NCBI RefSeq assembly: GCF_018403225.1
Contig: NZ_BOSG01000005.1
Span: 248,001 to 312,000 of the forward strand
DNA: 64,000 nucleotides
Source: Paenibacillus sp. J23TS9
GTDB lineage: Bacteria > Bacillota > Bacilli > Paenibacillales > Paenibacillaceae
Direction: 5' to 3'
Below the pieces are notes generated by a model. The model worked only from the letters and a program-made list of their open reading frames with translations, was not told where the DNA came from and made no database searches. Within the stretch, counting starts at the first letter, position 1, and every line of letters begins with the position of its first letter. The translations under genes were made by a program, and so were the position numbers. This document shows, one piece after another, positions 31,327 through 40,545 of the stretch.

Positions 31327-31361
31327 GGCCGACCCGGTGTTAAATAATGCATGGATCGGCC
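31327..31361 (-). terminator. Possible weak terminator between convergent genes
   Basis: GGCCGACCC and GGATCGGCC pair over nine positions (one G-U). The minus-strand T tract is short (TTTCC), so efficiency is doubtful. Confidence 0.4.
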
Positions 31362-31379
31362 ACACACTTTCGCTGACGT

Positions 31380-32303
31380 TCATGATACGGGTTTGATGAA
31401 ATGAAGGTAGGTTTCTTGAAGTCCTTCCTCGATGCTGAATTGATGCTTCCAGTTTAGGCTGCTGCGGATTCGGTCGTTCGAGAGACAGCTGTTTCGAATA
31501 TCTCCAGCCCTGGCGGATCGGTTTTGAGTAGGGATGTCCTGGCTGTGGTACTGCCTGAGCAGAGCAACCAGCCGGTTGACGGAAGTTGCTGTGCCGGTGC
31601 TGACATGAAGTATATCGCGGCTGTCTGAGCTTTGGGCTGCCGAAAGTGCCGAAACGACATCTTTTACATAAATAAAGTCTCGGGTCTGCTCTCCATCTCC
31701 GTTAATTGTAAGGGGCTTATCCTGCAGGAGCTGGTTTAAGAAAATGGAAACAACTCCGCCTTCGCCTTTGGAGGTTTGACCGGGACCATAGACGTTGGCA
31801 AAGCGTAGAACCGTCCAATCGATATCAAACAATTGGCCATAAAGACGGATATAATGTTCAGCTGCATATTTGGACAAGCCATAAAATGAGATAGGCATAG
31901 CTGTGTCGGTTTCTTCAAGCAATTCCTTATCCAGATTGCCATACACTCCCGATGTCGAAGCAAAAATGAATTTACGGACGCCAGCCTTCCTGCAGCCCTC
32001 CAGCATATTCAAAGTCCCACCGGTATTGATCTCCATATCCAGCCTTGGATTGCTTATAGACTGCTGAACATCCGCCTGTGCGGCTAAATGAAATACCGTA
32101 TCCGGCTTCAAGGAGATGATCGTCTGAAGCGCCGCTGGACTCCGTATATCCTCAACATGCAGAACAGCAGAGGGATGGACCTTTCCAGCCGAGCCAGTGG
32201 ACAGATTATCGATGATATGGACATGCTGCTTCAATTCAACCAGTTCCTGTACAAGATGAGACCCGATAAATCCGGCTCCGCCTGTTACCACCACCGTTTT
32301 CAT
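31380..32303 (-). CDS. NAD-dependent sugar epimerase, GalE/WbpP-like
   Basis: This 307-residue extended SDR has the Rossmann motif GGAGFIGSH (about 8-16), LAAQADV, STSGVYG and YGLSK (catalytic Tyr-x-x-x-Lys near 142-146), plus RFANVYGPGQ. It is probably a UDP-hexose or UDP-HexNAc 4-epimerase making galactose-type donors. It lies at the right edge of the glycosylation locus, convergent with it, and has AGGAGG just upstream of ATG 32303. Exact substrate cannot be told from the sequence. Confidence 0.83.
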   Translation of the reverse strand: MKTVVVTGGAGFIGSHLVQELVELKQHVHIIDNLSTGSAGKVHPSAVLHVEDIRSPAALQTIISLKPDTVFHLAAQADVQQSISNPRLDMEINTGGTLNMLEGCRKAGVRKFIFASTSGVYGNLDKELLEETDTAMPISFYGLSKYAAEHYIRLYGQLFDIDWTVLRFANVYGPGQTSKGEGGVVSIFLNQLLQDKPLTINGDGEQTRDFIYVKDVVSALSAAQSSDSRDILHVSTGTATSVNRLVALLRQYHSQDIPTQNRSARAGDIRNSCLSNDRIRSSLNWKHQFSIEEGLQETYLHFIKPVS

Positions 32304-32485
32304 GTCATTACCTCCTGAAGGATGGGTTATGATCTATCGTATGTGGAAGGTAATTTATTGGCATTAGGCATCTCCCTATTTCAGTGGGGGAGTTCAGGAA
32401 TTATAGGAATGAAGGGTAGTAAAGATCAGTAACTGGGGTAACATGTTAATAGTGGTATAGGTTCATAGGAAAGGAGATAAAGACT

Positions 32486-33073
32486 TTGAATAAAAAATGG
32501 ATACCCGCCATCATCATCGTTATATGTATGATTCTGATTGCCTGTGCAGCCTATTTTTTCCGTCCTTATGAAACGAAGGATCCATATCCAAAAGGTACCG
32601 TTTCCTCACCGGCAGAGACAAAGGAACAATCTGGAGCGGAAAAAACTGAAGTTTGGATAAACAAGGATGTGACTTCCATTGAGTGGGATGGTAAAAGAAC
32701 TTCATGGATCCTCAAGCAGGCAAGCAAAGAAGAGAATGTGGCAGATAGCGGATGGACTCTGAACGGGGAACCGATCACTACTGATCATGTAAATATGATC
32801 ATCTCGAAAATGAATGCGATGCTGACCAAGGATTCGGATTCCTCACGAAAAGCTTCTTCATTAAAAGCCGAAGTCATTGATTCAACCGTTACTCTCTTAA
32901 GCGGTCCGGACAGCAGTGATAAGGTATACCAGATCGCGGTTGAACCGGCGTATCCGGAGACACTTTGGATCGTTCCGGCTGGAAAATCCATGGTATATCC
33001 AGTAACTTTAAAGGATGTGCAGCAACTGGAAAAGGAAATTGACCAATTGAAGGCTGCATCACATGCAGAATAA
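32486..33073 (+). CDS. Membrane-anchored protein of unknown function
   Basis: This 195-residue protein has an N-terminal hydrophobic segment (WIPAIIIVICMILIACAAYF, about 4-23) that could be a membrane anchor or, given the IACA, a lipoprotein signal. The soluble part has W-rich DUF4340-like features (TSWILKQASKE, SGWTLNGEP), with a Glu/Lys helix at the end. TTG 32486 is the start, with AAAGGAGAT upstream. It precedes a sporulation lipoprotein that has its own sigma-G promoter, so regulation is probably separate. Confidence 0.7.
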   Translation: MNKKWIPAIIIVICMILIACAAYFFRPYETKDPYPKGTVSSPAETKEQSGAEKTEVWINKDVTSIEWDGKRTSWILKQASKEENVADSGWTLNGEPITTDHVNMIISKMNAMLTKDSDSSRKASSLKAEVIDSTVTLLSGPDSSDKVYQIAVEPAYPETLWIVPAGKSMVYPVTLKDVQQLEKEIDQLKAASHAE

Positions 33074-33104
33074 CATTATGGCATCGGAATGCCAAATCCT
33101 TTCA

Positions 33105-33134
33105 GCATAGCGTCATGATCGCACGGTCATCCTA
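33105..33134 (+). promoter_or_regulatory. Sigma-G promoter
   Basis: GCATA (33105-33109), an 18-base spacer and CATCCTA (33128-33134) match the sigma-G consensus GCATR-N18-CATNNTA exactly, 42 bases before the ATG of the YhcN/YlaJ-type gene. Confidence 0.8.
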
Positions 33135-33175
33135 AAAGATGTTACTACATCAAACTCATAACGGAGGATGAACTC

Positions 33176-34204
33176 ATGATGCGATCCAAAGCGATTAGTC
33201 TTTCGATATCTGCTGCACTGCTTGTAAGCGTGGCTGGTGTGGCTGGTTGTACAACGAAAGAGCCTGCCAACACCAATGTCCGCACAAAAAATGTCCATGA
33301 TGCCCGCGGGCTGAACGGAATGAACGGACGCCTGAATGTGAATTCCTTAAGAGACGGAAATCGCTTATCGACGTATAGTACGGATGGGGCAAGACATAAC
33401 ACCAGCAACCTGACGTCTTCCCAAGAGCTTGCAGACAAGGTTGCAGCATTAAAAGAAGTTCGTACCGCAAATGTGCTGCATACAGGCAATAGTGCATATG
33501 TGGCCGTAACTCTGGAAGACGGTACCAAAGGCCATATGGGAACCAAAGGTATCACAGGGAACTATGGTATGAAAAGTACCAATAGCAATTTCCGCAGCAG
33601 CAGCTTCGGAACGATGAACAACAGCAGCTTTAATAATAACAGCGTTGGCAGCGGCTCCACGAGCGCTAATAACCGCGGTTTGTACGGCACGATGGGGACC
33701 GGCAGTTATGGCATTATGCGTGGTGTGACTGGAAATGGAACAGGAACAGGAACAGATATGGGAACCGGAACAAGCCGGTTGCATAATTATACTACTAGCT
33801 CTGGCGAACCCATTACGAAGAGCAATGGATTCAATGCTACGACATCGGGAACCTCTGGCACGAATGAAACCTTATCCGAGAATAAGGACAACGTGAGTGC
33901 GGAAATCAAAACCAAAATTACCGATGTCATCAAAAAAGCAGATCCAAATATCACCAATGTATATGTTTCTGCTAATCCTGATTTTGTCCAACGGGTCAGC
34001 AATTATGCAACCGAGGTGAAAAACGGCCATCCGATTCATGGTATGGTATCCGAGCTTTCAACTATGTTTGAACGTATTTTCCCGATGCACACTGGAACTG
34101 ATAACAATATAAATACCAATAATACGAACCGTGTGACACCAATGGGTAACACACCTTCCGCACCACTCGGCAAAACGCCTGCTGGCCATCATATGATGCA
34201 GTAA
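33176..34204 (+). CDS. YhcN/YlaJ-family sporulation lipoprotein with low-complexity insert
   Basis: This 342-residue protein has a lipoprotein signal (SAALLVSVAGVAGC, Cys about 25). A YhcN/YlaJ-like domain is split in two: residues ~80-120 (LADKVAALKEVRTANVLHTG...VAVTLEDG) and ~245-315 (AEIKTKITDVIKKADPNITN, VYVSANPDFVQRV). Between them lies a Gly/Ser/Asn/Thr-rich low-complexity insert. B. subtilis YhcN is a forespore lipoprotein of the inner spore membrane with a role in outgrowth. The sigma-G promoter fits forespore expression. ATG 33176 and 33179 are both possible behind GGAGGATGAACTC. Confidence 0.88.
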   Translation: MMRSKAISLSISAALLVSVAGVAGCTTKEPANTNVRTKNVHDARGLNGMNGRLNVNSLRDGNRLSTYSTDGARHNTSNLTSSQELADKVAALKEVRTANVLHTGNSAYVAVTLEDGTKGHMGTKGITGNYGMKSTNSNFRSSSFGTMNNSSFNNNSVGSGSTSANNRGLYGTMGTGSYGIMRGVTGNGTGTGTDMGTGTSRLHNYTTSSGEPITKSNGFNATTSGTSGTNETLSENKDNVSAEIKTKITDVIKKADPNITNVYVSANPDFVQRVSNYATEVKNGHPIHGMVSELSTMFERIFPMHTGTDNNINTNNTNRVTPMGNTPSAPLGKTPAGHHMMQ

Positions 34205-34210
34205 CCAATG

Positions 34211-34248
34211 AAAAAGCAGCCTTCGCGCCTAAACGCGACTGCTTTTTT
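34211..34248 (+). terminator. Rho-independent terminator
   Basis: AAAAAGCAG...CGCG pairs with CGCG...CTGCTTTTTT (34211-34248), directly after the lipoprotein gene. Confidence 0.8.
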
Positions 34249-34287
34249 ATTTTGGCTCAGAATTAGACAAGTCAACCTACCATGATC

Positions 34288-34324
34288 AAAAAAAGCCCTC
34301 CAGATATGAAGAATCCAGAGGACT
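34288..34324 (-). terminator. Terminator of the nag operon
   Basis: On the minus strand AGTCCTCTGGA / TCTGGAGGGCT (with G-U pairs) is followed by TTTTTT, 30 bases after the nagA stop. Confidence 0.8.
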
Positions 34325-34353
34325 TTAATAAATCATTGTTGTGTAGTAAAGAA

Positions 34354-35529
34354 TTAAAATACCTGGCGTCCACGTACCCATACGCCTTGAATGTTCAAGC
34401 TGTCATCCAGCAATAGAACATCGGCCTGCTTACCTGCTTCCAGCGTACCTGTGCGGTCTTGAATACGAAGACGTTTGGCTGGATTATAGCTGGCAACGCG
34501 GGAAGCATGTTCTACGGTCAAGCCTACGGTTTCAACCAGATAGCGGAAGCCCTTAATCATGGTCAGCGTGCTTCCGGCCAGACTGCTCGATTCGCCTTTC
34601 AGCATGGCGATACCGTCTTTGACTTCCACTGGCAGGTCGCCAATGGTATAGTCGCCGTCCGGCATACCCGCAGCGGACATCGCATCCGTTATCAGAATGA
34701 GGTTATCATTGGTTTTCAATTTAGCGAGAATAGAAATGCAGGCCGGATGTACGTGAATGCCGTCAGCAATAATTTCGGCATGGATCCGGTCATCGCTAAG
34801 AACGGCGCCGGCTGTTCCCGGTTTGCGGTGATGGAGCGGTGTCATGGCATTAAACGTATGCACGCCTTGACGGAGACCGGCTTCCACCGCGGCTTCCACT
34901 TCCTCATAAGTAGCATCCGTATGACCCAGGGCGGCATTGATGCCATGCGCATCCATCCAGGCAATAGCGTTCAACGCACCTTCACGCTCTGGAGCCAGGG
35001 TAACTTGTTTAATCAATCCAGGATACTGAGTTTCCCAGGCTTCCAGCCATTCCACGTTCGGATTGACGATATGCTCCGGATTTTGGGCCCCAGGCCATTT
35101 CGGACTGATAAAAGGTCCTTCCAAATGCACGCCTTCGATGATGGTGTAAGGCATATCCTGTTGTTGGTATTCACTGACTTCCTTCAGCACCTTATCAATC
35201 GAAGCTTTAGGAGCGGTCATCGAGGTGGCAAGCATGGCTGTTGTCCCTTGGGAACAGTGGAATGAGGTAATTTTATCAAGCTCTTCCTTGCCAGAATACA
35301 TGAAGTCCTCGCCACTCCCGCCATGCACATGAACGTCGATGAAGCCTGGAACGATGTATCCGTCTGTTTTTTTGCATCCCGGGATTAACTCCTGCCAACG
35401 TTCCGGCAGATTTTGAACCTCGCCCGCATAGACAATGCTGCCGTCTTGAACGGCGACAACGCCTTCTTCAATCACTCCGCCCGGAATAACGACTTTTCCG
35501 TACAGCAGTTGGCCTGATACGTCACTCAT
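34354..35529 (-). CDS. nagA: N-acetylglucosamine-6-phosphate deacetylase
   Basis: This 391-residue metal-dependent amidohydrolase removes acetate from GlcNAc-6-phosphate, giving glucosamine-6-phosphate. It shows HVHGGSGEDF (about 68-77), the metal ligand block HLEGPFISP (about 134-142), GHTDATYEE, HTFNAMTPLHHRKPG (about 223-237) and TDAMSAAGMPDG (about 282-293). Length matches the family. It overlaps the nagB stop by 4 bp, so translation is coupled. The product goes straight to NagB. Confidence 0.95.
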   Translation of the reverse strand: MSDVSGQLLYGKVVIPGGVIEEGVVAVQDGSIVYAGEVQNLPERWQELIPGCKKTDGYIVPGFIDVHVHGGSGEDFMYSGKEELDKITSFHCSQGTTAMLATSMTAPKASIDKVLKEVSEYQQQDMPYTIIEGVHLEGPFISPKWPGAQNPEHIVNPNVEWLEAWETQYPGLIKQVTLAPEREGALNAIAWMDAHGINAALGHTDATYEEVEAAVEAGLRQGVHTFNAMTPLHHRKPGTAGAVLSDDRIHAEIIADGIHVHPACISILAKLKTNDNLILITDAMSAAGMPDGDYTIGDLPVEVKDGIAMLKGESSSLAGSTLTMIKGFRYLVETVGLTVEHASRVASYNPAKRLRIQDRTGTLEAGKQADVLLLDDSLNIQGVWVRGRQVF

Positions 35530-36254
35530 GATAGCAACCTCCCAGCTCCTTGATCCAGTAACACGACAACGTTAGGGTGACATTGCAAAAGTGATGCCGG
35601 GCATTGGGACGTAATCGGCCCCTTTAAGGCCCGTTTGACGATTTCAGCCTTATCTTCTCCGCGAACGAGCAGCAGGATCTGCTTGGCTTTCAAAATGCTT
35701 CCTACGCCCATCGTAACGGCCTGAGTTGGTACGTCAGCGAGTGAAGGGAAGAAGCGTGCATTCGCAGTCCGTGTTTTTTCCTGAAGCTCAACGACATGCG
35801 TCCCGCCAACAAGGCTTTCATCCGGTTCATTAAATCCGATGTGTCCATTATGTCCCAGTCCAAGAATCTGAAGATCCACCGGGCCATACTCTTCCAGCAT
35901 CGTATCATAATTTCTGCATTCGGCTTCGAGATCTGCGGCATTACCGTTAGGTACATGCGTATTTTCCATTTTGATATCGATATGGTTAAAGAGCTTGTCG
36001 TTCATAAAATAACGGTAGCTCTCGGAATGACCCTCTGGCAGACCTACATATTCATCCAGATTGTAACTGGAAGCTTTGGCAAAGCTGACAAGTCCCTGCT
36101 GATTCATTTCAATCAGGCGCCGGTAGATGCCGATCGGCGAACTGCCTGTCGCAAGGCCCAGCACCGACCGCGGTTTCGTGTGAAGCAGACTTGCAATGAG
36201 GCTCGCACCGGTGGAAATAAAATCGGCCTCCTGCTTAAATGTGTAGATGTTCAT
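35526..36254 (-). CDS. nagB: Glucosamine-6-phosphate deaminase
   Basis: This 242-residue enzyme converts glucosamine-6-phosphate to fructose-6-phosphate and ammonia. Motifs include GLATGSSPIGIYRRLIE (about 33-49), NLDEYVGL (about 65-72) and GLGHNGHIGFNEPDES (about 133-148), including the catalytic Asp/His/Glu set. It lacks the C-terminal allosteric extension of the ~266-residue E. coli enzyme, like other Gram-positive forms. It starts five bases after the regulator gene with AAAGGAGGT upstream. Confidence 0.95.
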   Translation of the reverse strand: MNIYTFKQEADFISTGASLIASLLHTKPRSVLGLATGSSPIGIYRRLIEMNQQGLVSFAKASSYNLDEYVGLPEGHSESYRYFMNDKLFNHIDIKMENTHVPNGNAADLEAECRNYDTMLEEYGPVDLQILGLGHNGHIGFNEPDESLVGGTHVVELQEKTRTANARFFPSLADVPTQAVTMGVGSILKAKQILLLVRGEDKAEIVKRALKGPITSQCPASLLQCHPNVVVLLDQGAGRLLS

Positions 36255-36259
36255 ACTTG

Positions 36260-37135
36260 TTAATGACCTCCTTTTGGTTTTCGGTAGTTCCGGACATTCT
36301 GATAAGATTGCTCCAGCTTGGGAACATACTGTCCGAACTGCTCGCTGCTCATGCCCATGAAAAGAATATCAATAATATGAAGCTGGGCTACCCTTGAAGC
36401 CATATCGCCTCTGCGCATGCCTTCCTCGAGAGAAGAAACAAACAGGGGAATGTCGGCCAAGGATGCCAGCGTGTTGCTGCTGTAAGAAGTAAGGGTAATG
36501 GTCCGTGCTCCGCTGTCTTTGGCACAGGCAAGAGCATTGAGCGTTTCCTCGGTTTCCCCGGAATATGAAATGGCGACAGCCACATCCCGGTCCGTGAGTG
36601 TCGAAGCAGATGTGATCTGCATATGGGGATCTGCGAAGGCGGTGCAGTTTTTACCGATGCGGATCAGCTTCTGGTAGAAGTCGAGTGCAACAACCGATGA
36701 GGTTGCAACACCATACAAATCGATCCGCTGTGCCTTACACAGCAGCGTTATGGCCTCTGAGAGCCGGCCCATATCCAGCAGTGAAGTGGTATCCCGGATG
36801 GAGGTGAGATGGTTGGCTTCCATAGCCTCCACAATTTTGGATAACGGGTTGTTGGCCACGATGTCCTGGTAGGAAGAAGCGTGACTTCGTTCCTGCATTT
36901 CCGTATGGGCAATTTCAGCGGACAGCTTGACCTTCAAATCGGGATAACCCTTTAAATGGAATACTTTGCAAAAGCGGGTCACCGTGGCAGGACTGGTTCC
37001 GCACTGCTCGGCCAGATCCTTGATTCCCATATGCACGACTTCCGCCGGGGATGAGAGAATAAAATCGGCAATCCGGCGTTCCTGCTGGGACAGTTTTTCT
37101 TTTTCCTGTGCCAGGGCATACAAGATAGGTGCCAC
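36260..37135 (-). CDS. MurR/RpiR-family transcriptional regulator of amino-sugar use
   Basis: This 291-residue regulator has an N-terminal helix-turn-helix (LAEQCGTSPATVTRFCKVF, about 42-60) and a C-terminal SIS sugar-phosphate domain (about 120-270; DVAVAISYSGETEETL). It heads the nagBA operon, so it very likely represses it and senses an amino-sugar phosphate. The start is GTG 37135 behind GGAGGTCC. Two identical GAAAATTATTTT sites upstream are its probable operators. Confidence 0.9.
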   Translation of the reverse strand: MAPILYALAQEKEKLSQQERRIADFILSSPAEVVHMGIKDLAEQCGTSPATVTRFCKVFHLKGYPDLKVKLSAEIAHTEMQERSHASSYQDIVANNPLSKIVEAMEANHLTSIRDTTSLLDMGRLSEAITLLCKAQRIDLYGVATSSVVALDFYQKLIRIGKNCTAFADPHMQITSASTLTDRDVAVAISYSGETEETLNALACAKDSGARTITLTSYSSNTLASLADIPLFVSSLEEGMRRGDMASRVAQLHIIDILFMGMSSEQFGQYVPKLEQSYQNVRNYRKPKGGH

Positions 37136-37164
37136 GAAAGGACCTCCTTACTCATAAAATGAAT

Positions 37165-37209
37165 GAAAATTATTTTAGCTATTGTTTTTCATAATAAGAA
37201 AATTATTTT
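37165..37209 (-). promoter_or_regulatory. Paired operator sites for the MurR/RpiR regulator
   Basis: Two identical 12-mers GAAAATTATTTT (37165-37176 and 37198-37209), each with a palindromic AAAAT-T-ATTTT core, are 33 bp apart, about three helical turns. The distal one overlaps the presumed -10. Confidence 0.6.
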
Positions 37210-37234
37210 TATGTCTAACCCCATCATAGGTCAA
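37206..37234 (-). promoter_or_regulatory. Probable sigma-A promoter of the nag operon
   Basis: On the minus strand TTGACC (37234-37229), a 17-base spacer and TAAAAA (37211-37206) form a usable promoter whose -10 overlaps an operator site. Confidence 0.45.
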
Positions 37235-37296
37235 AAGTCTCCTGGTGACAAGGGGCAATCCGGATTTATTTGGACAGTCATTCCCCAGGAAATGAC

Positions 37297-37326
37297 AAAG
37301 CCCGCGTTCACCGGAACACGGGCTTT
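37297..37326 (-). terminator. Probable terminator of the efe operon
   Basis: A 13-bp stem AAAGCCCGCGTTC / GAACACGGGCTTT with an ACCG loop and one mismatch lies 30 bases past the efeU stop. The T tract on the minus strand is short (TTTGTCATTT). Confidence 0.6.
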
Positions 37327-37356
37327 GACTCGGGTACATTTATGTCGGATTAGCGA

Positions 37357-39198
37357 TTATGCACTAATACGCGTTTTTTTTGTTCTTCCAACTTCCTGCC
37401 GCAAGATTTGCCATACAATATAGGCCAGAATAATCATTTGCGGTATAAAGGTTTCCCAGGTAGGATACATGCCGAGCCATGAGATGGACGGCAGGGAAGA
37501 CTGAGAATGTGCCGACAAACGGCCCGCAACCTGCAGGGAATGAACGCTGTCACCAAGGAAGCGGAATACCAGATAGTAAATCAGCAGCGTGGCTCCCAGG
37601 AAAAAGGCCCGAAGCGGCAGCGATGCGCTGAGGACAATAATCGCGTATCCCAAAATGGCAAGAATGACAAGCGCGATCACGACGCCTAAAATCAGCTGAA
37701 GCATCGGGATGGAGGAAGCCATACCGACATAAAATATGGTTGTTTCCGCCCCTTCCCGCAAAATGGCCAGCAGAGCCACAGAGTACAGCGACCAGAGACT
37801 GCCTTTGGCAAGGGCATTGCTGACTTGATTGCCTACATATTGATTCCAGGCTTTTGTATTGGATTTATTATGCAGCCATTGACCGACCGTAATCATCATA
37901 ACAACGGCAACCAGACCGGTGATGCCTTCAATCATTTCACGGGCACTGCCAGAAGCAGCTTGTGAAATGGTGTAGGTGAGTACAACCGCCAGAATAATCG
38001 ACAGGACAAACCCGGTGCCAGCACCAGACCATATGTATTTACGTCCCGCACTATTGCCGCTGCGTTTCAGATAGGACAGCAGTGCTGCGATGACGAGAAT
38101 GGCCTCCAGACCTTCACGGAGCAGCACGAGTGCAGCATCCCAAACGGTATAGCTATGACTTCCCGCGATGGGTGTCAAAGAATTTTTCATTTCTTCGATT
38201 AAGGTTAATGCTTCCTTATCACGTGGAGGGGATGATAGAAGGTACCCTGAAACTTCAGACATTTGATTCTCGACTTCGGTGTACAAGGCCGGCGATGAAA
38301 TACGGACTTCGCCTTCGACGGAAGGCCATGCCGCGATAAATTTGTTCATGTTATCCGCAGCCTTATCACTTTGACCTTCCACTGTCTGCTGACGGACCGT
38401 TTCCAGAATGCCCAGAAGATCGGACAATGTATATTTGCTTCCGCTTTCAGCTAAGCCGGTATTCTGTATCTTTCCTTCCGTATAATCGGTCAGGAGCGTG
38501 AGCAGCTTCTTCATTTCCTGTGCTGCCTGCTCTTCACGAACCGGGTCAGCCTGCAGGGCAATTCGTACTAAACTGATCTGCGTTTCCAGTTGACCGTATA
38601 CGGCAAAGTTTTCGCTGCGGATGGGTGTTTCGCTTTTTGGCCATGCGTCGACAATATTTTGGTAGCTGGACTTGGCCTTGACCCAGTCCTTGCTCTCAAT
38701 GGCAGAAAGGCTCTCTTTGGCAAAAGGGATGAGCTTACTGGCGGCTTCCGTGCCGCCTGATGCCTTGTTGCTGCCCCCTTGCTGTTCCGCAGATGCCTCG
38801 ACATATGTATTGACCGCTTTGGCCAGTACGGAAAGAGCCTGTTTGGATCCGGCATCTTCTGCCTGAAGTTTTGACTCAGCGTCCGCCAGGGCAGCATCGA
38901 CCTGGGCTTCAGCATCGGCGAGATCCTTCCTTCCCGTTTGTTTAACGAGAAGCCACTGTTCCTTAAACTGCTGAAGATCCCCGGCAGCTTCTTTCCATTG
39001 CTGCTGCCCTGCTTCCACAAGGGCGCTGCCTACAGCTGGCAGGAGATGGTCAACGGATGAGGCGGGTGCAGTCTCTGCAAAAGCCGGTGCCGCAGTCAAA
39101 TGGAGAACGAGGAGCATGGCTAAGAACAGAAAGGCCAACGCGGCAGGTCTTTTTCTATTGTGTTGATTACATGGCATGAAATGATTTCTTGGCCGCAT
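37357..39198 (-). CDS. efeU: FTR1-family ferrous iron permease
   Basis: This 613-residue protein combines a signal peptide (about 18-41), an extracytoplasmic helical region of ~300 residues, and a C-terminal FTR1 iron permease domain with about seven membrane segments. The two iron-site motifs are REGLEAILVIAAL (about 355-367) and REGAETTIFYVGM (about 475-487). With EfeO and EfeB it forms a ferrous/ferric iron importer. It is the last gene of efeO-efeB-efeU, 53 bases after efeB, and is probably under Fur control. ATG 39198 follows AAAGGAGAT. Confidence 0.93.
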   Translation of the reverse strand: MRPRNHFMPCNQHNRKRPAALAFLFLAMLLVLHLTAAPAFAETAPASSVDHLLPAVGSALVEAGQQQWKEAAGDLQQFKEQWLLVKQTGRKDLADAEAQVDAALADAESKLQAEDAGSKQALSVLAKAVNTYVEASAEQQGGSNKASGGTEAASKLIPFAKESLSAIESKDWVKAKSSYQNIVDAWPKSETPIRSENFAVYGQLETQISLVRIALQADPVREEQAAQEMKKLLTLLTDYTEGKIQNTGLAESGSKYTLSDLLGILETVRQQTVEGQSDKAADNMNKFIAAWPSVEGEVRISSPALYTEVENQMSEVSGYLLSSPPRDKEALTLIEEMKNSLTPIAGSHSYTVWDAALVLLREGLEAILVIAALLSYLKRSGNSAGRKYIWSGAGTGFVLSIILAVVLTYTISQAASGSAREMIEGITGLVAVVMMITVGQWLHNKSNTKAWNQYVGNQVSNALAKGSLWSLYSVALLAILREGAETTIFYVGMASSIPMLQLILGVVIALVILAILGYAIIVLSASLPLRAFFLGATLLIYYLVFRFLGDSVHSLQVAGRLSAHSQSSLPSISWLGMYPTWETFIPQMIILAYIVWQILRQEVGRTKKTRISA

Positions 39199-39251
39199 AC
39201 GCAGTGATCTCCTTTAAAGCAAATTAATGAACAGGTGTAAGTCAACCAGCT

Positions 39252-40541
39252 CTAGAACAAGGTGTCTCCGATGTATCCGCCCTTGGAGGCCCCTGGAAAG
39301 CATGCAAATACGGCACTGCCAACATGCAAAATATATTCATTCAAGCGGTCGCTCTTCGAGAGCTTCTGCTGCATAGCAACGAATTGTTTGATCAAGTCGC
39401 GCTGGTAGCTGATAAACAACAGCCCGGCGTCAAGCTGCCCAGTCTTGAGATCGATGCCGCCGGAATAGGAGTATGAGCGGCGTAGCATCTGGAGAGAGCC
39501 GTCTCCTCGGGCAAGAGCAACATGGGAATTTGCCGGAATATGAGGATTCCCTTTCTCATCCTTCGCGCTGAGATCCACAGGATCAAATTCATTCTTGGAG
39601 CCGAGAGGGGCACCGCTGGTACGATAGCGGCCAAAAGTATCCTCCTGGTCCTTCAGACTAGAGCGGTCCCAAATTTCAATGCGCATCCGGATGCGGCGGA
39701 CAGCCATATAACTGCCGCCCCCCATCCAGGCAGCTCCGTCACTGCCCTGCGCCCAGACAACCTTATCCATGTCCTGCCCGCTGGTAACAGCAGGATTACC
39801 CGTGCCATCCTTAAAGCCGAGCAGATTCCGGGGAGTTCCTCCGGATGGATCGGCTTGGGTTGAACGCTGAAAGCCTTCCTGCACCCAGCGCAGAACTGCC
39901 GTTCCGCGCGCCATCCGGGCCAGGTTACGGACCGCATGGAAGGCTACCTGCATATCGTCAGCGCAAACCTGCACGCCGATATCGCCTCCGCACCATTGTG
40001 GTTCCAGCTGCTCGCCGTTAAAGGCGGGCAGCTCTTTAAAGGAAGGAGGGCGCTTCGAGGACAAACCAAAACGGTCGTCAAAGAGTGAAGTTCCCGCTCC
40101 GAAGGTAATTGTCAGGCGGGATGGATTCAGGCCAACGGATTCACCGGTGTCGACTGGCGGCAGATTGTGATTATTGTTCTCCTCGCCGACCTGTTTGCCT
40201 TCGGACATCGCCGCCGCAGCCGCCGTCCATGTCCGGAACAGCTTTTGCAGTGAATTGCTGCCGCTTCCGGTTACATCGAATGCAGCAAAGCAAACGAAAT
40301 TTTGCGCGGGAGTGATAATGCCCGCCTGGTGCTGGCCATAAAAAGGAATACGGTCTTCCGCTACCGGAGCCTGGGCCGCTTCTGTTTTATGGTTATTCTC
40401 CGCCGTGAACAGGCCGCCAATGGCGCCGCCTCCAAGAAGAAGTCCAAGACCTCCGGTGCCCGCCAGACGAAGGACGTCACGGCGGGTCATTGGTTTCTTC
40501 ATTATTGAATCATCGTTTGAATTCTTATTACGGTCTGACAT
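39252..40541 (-). CDS. efeB: Dyp-type heme peroxidase / deferrochelatase
   Basis: This 429-residue protein has a Tat signal (TRRDVLRLAGTGGLGLLLGG, about 19-38), so it is exported folded with heme. The Dyp motif GFKDGTGNP (about 246-254) and the probable heme-ligand His in PANSHVALAR (about 336-345) are present. In EfeUOB systems it oxidises Fe(II) for the permease or acts on heme. It starts five bases downstream of efeO, so they are coupled. Confidence 0.93.
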   Translation of the reverse strand: MSDRNKNSNDDSIMKKPMTRRDVLRLAGTGGLGLLLGGGAIGGLFTAENNHKTEAAQAPVAEDRIPFYGQHQAGIITPAQNFVCFAAFDVTGSGSNSLQKLFRTWTAAAAAMSEGKQVGEENNNHNLPPVDTGESVGLNPSRLTITFGAGTSLFDDRFGLSSKRPPSFKELPAFNGEQLEPQWCGGDIGVQVCADDMQVAFHAVRNLARMARGTAVLRWVQEGFQRSTQADPSGGTPRNLLGFKDGTGNPAVTSGQDMDKVVWAQGSDGAAWMGGGSYMAVRRIRMRIEIWDRSSLKDQEDTFGRYRTSGAPLGSKNEFDPVDLSAKDEKGNPHIPANSHVALARGDGSLQMLRRSYSYSGGIDLKTGQLDAGLLFISYQRDLIKQFVAMQQKLSKSDRLNEYILHVGSAVFACFPGASKGGYIGDTLF

Positions 40542-40545
40542 GTGT

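Noticed and set aside
34459..35265. 268-codon plus-strand frame
   Set aside because: It is the antisense shadow of nagA, whose motifs are unmistakable; the frame has no ribosome site.
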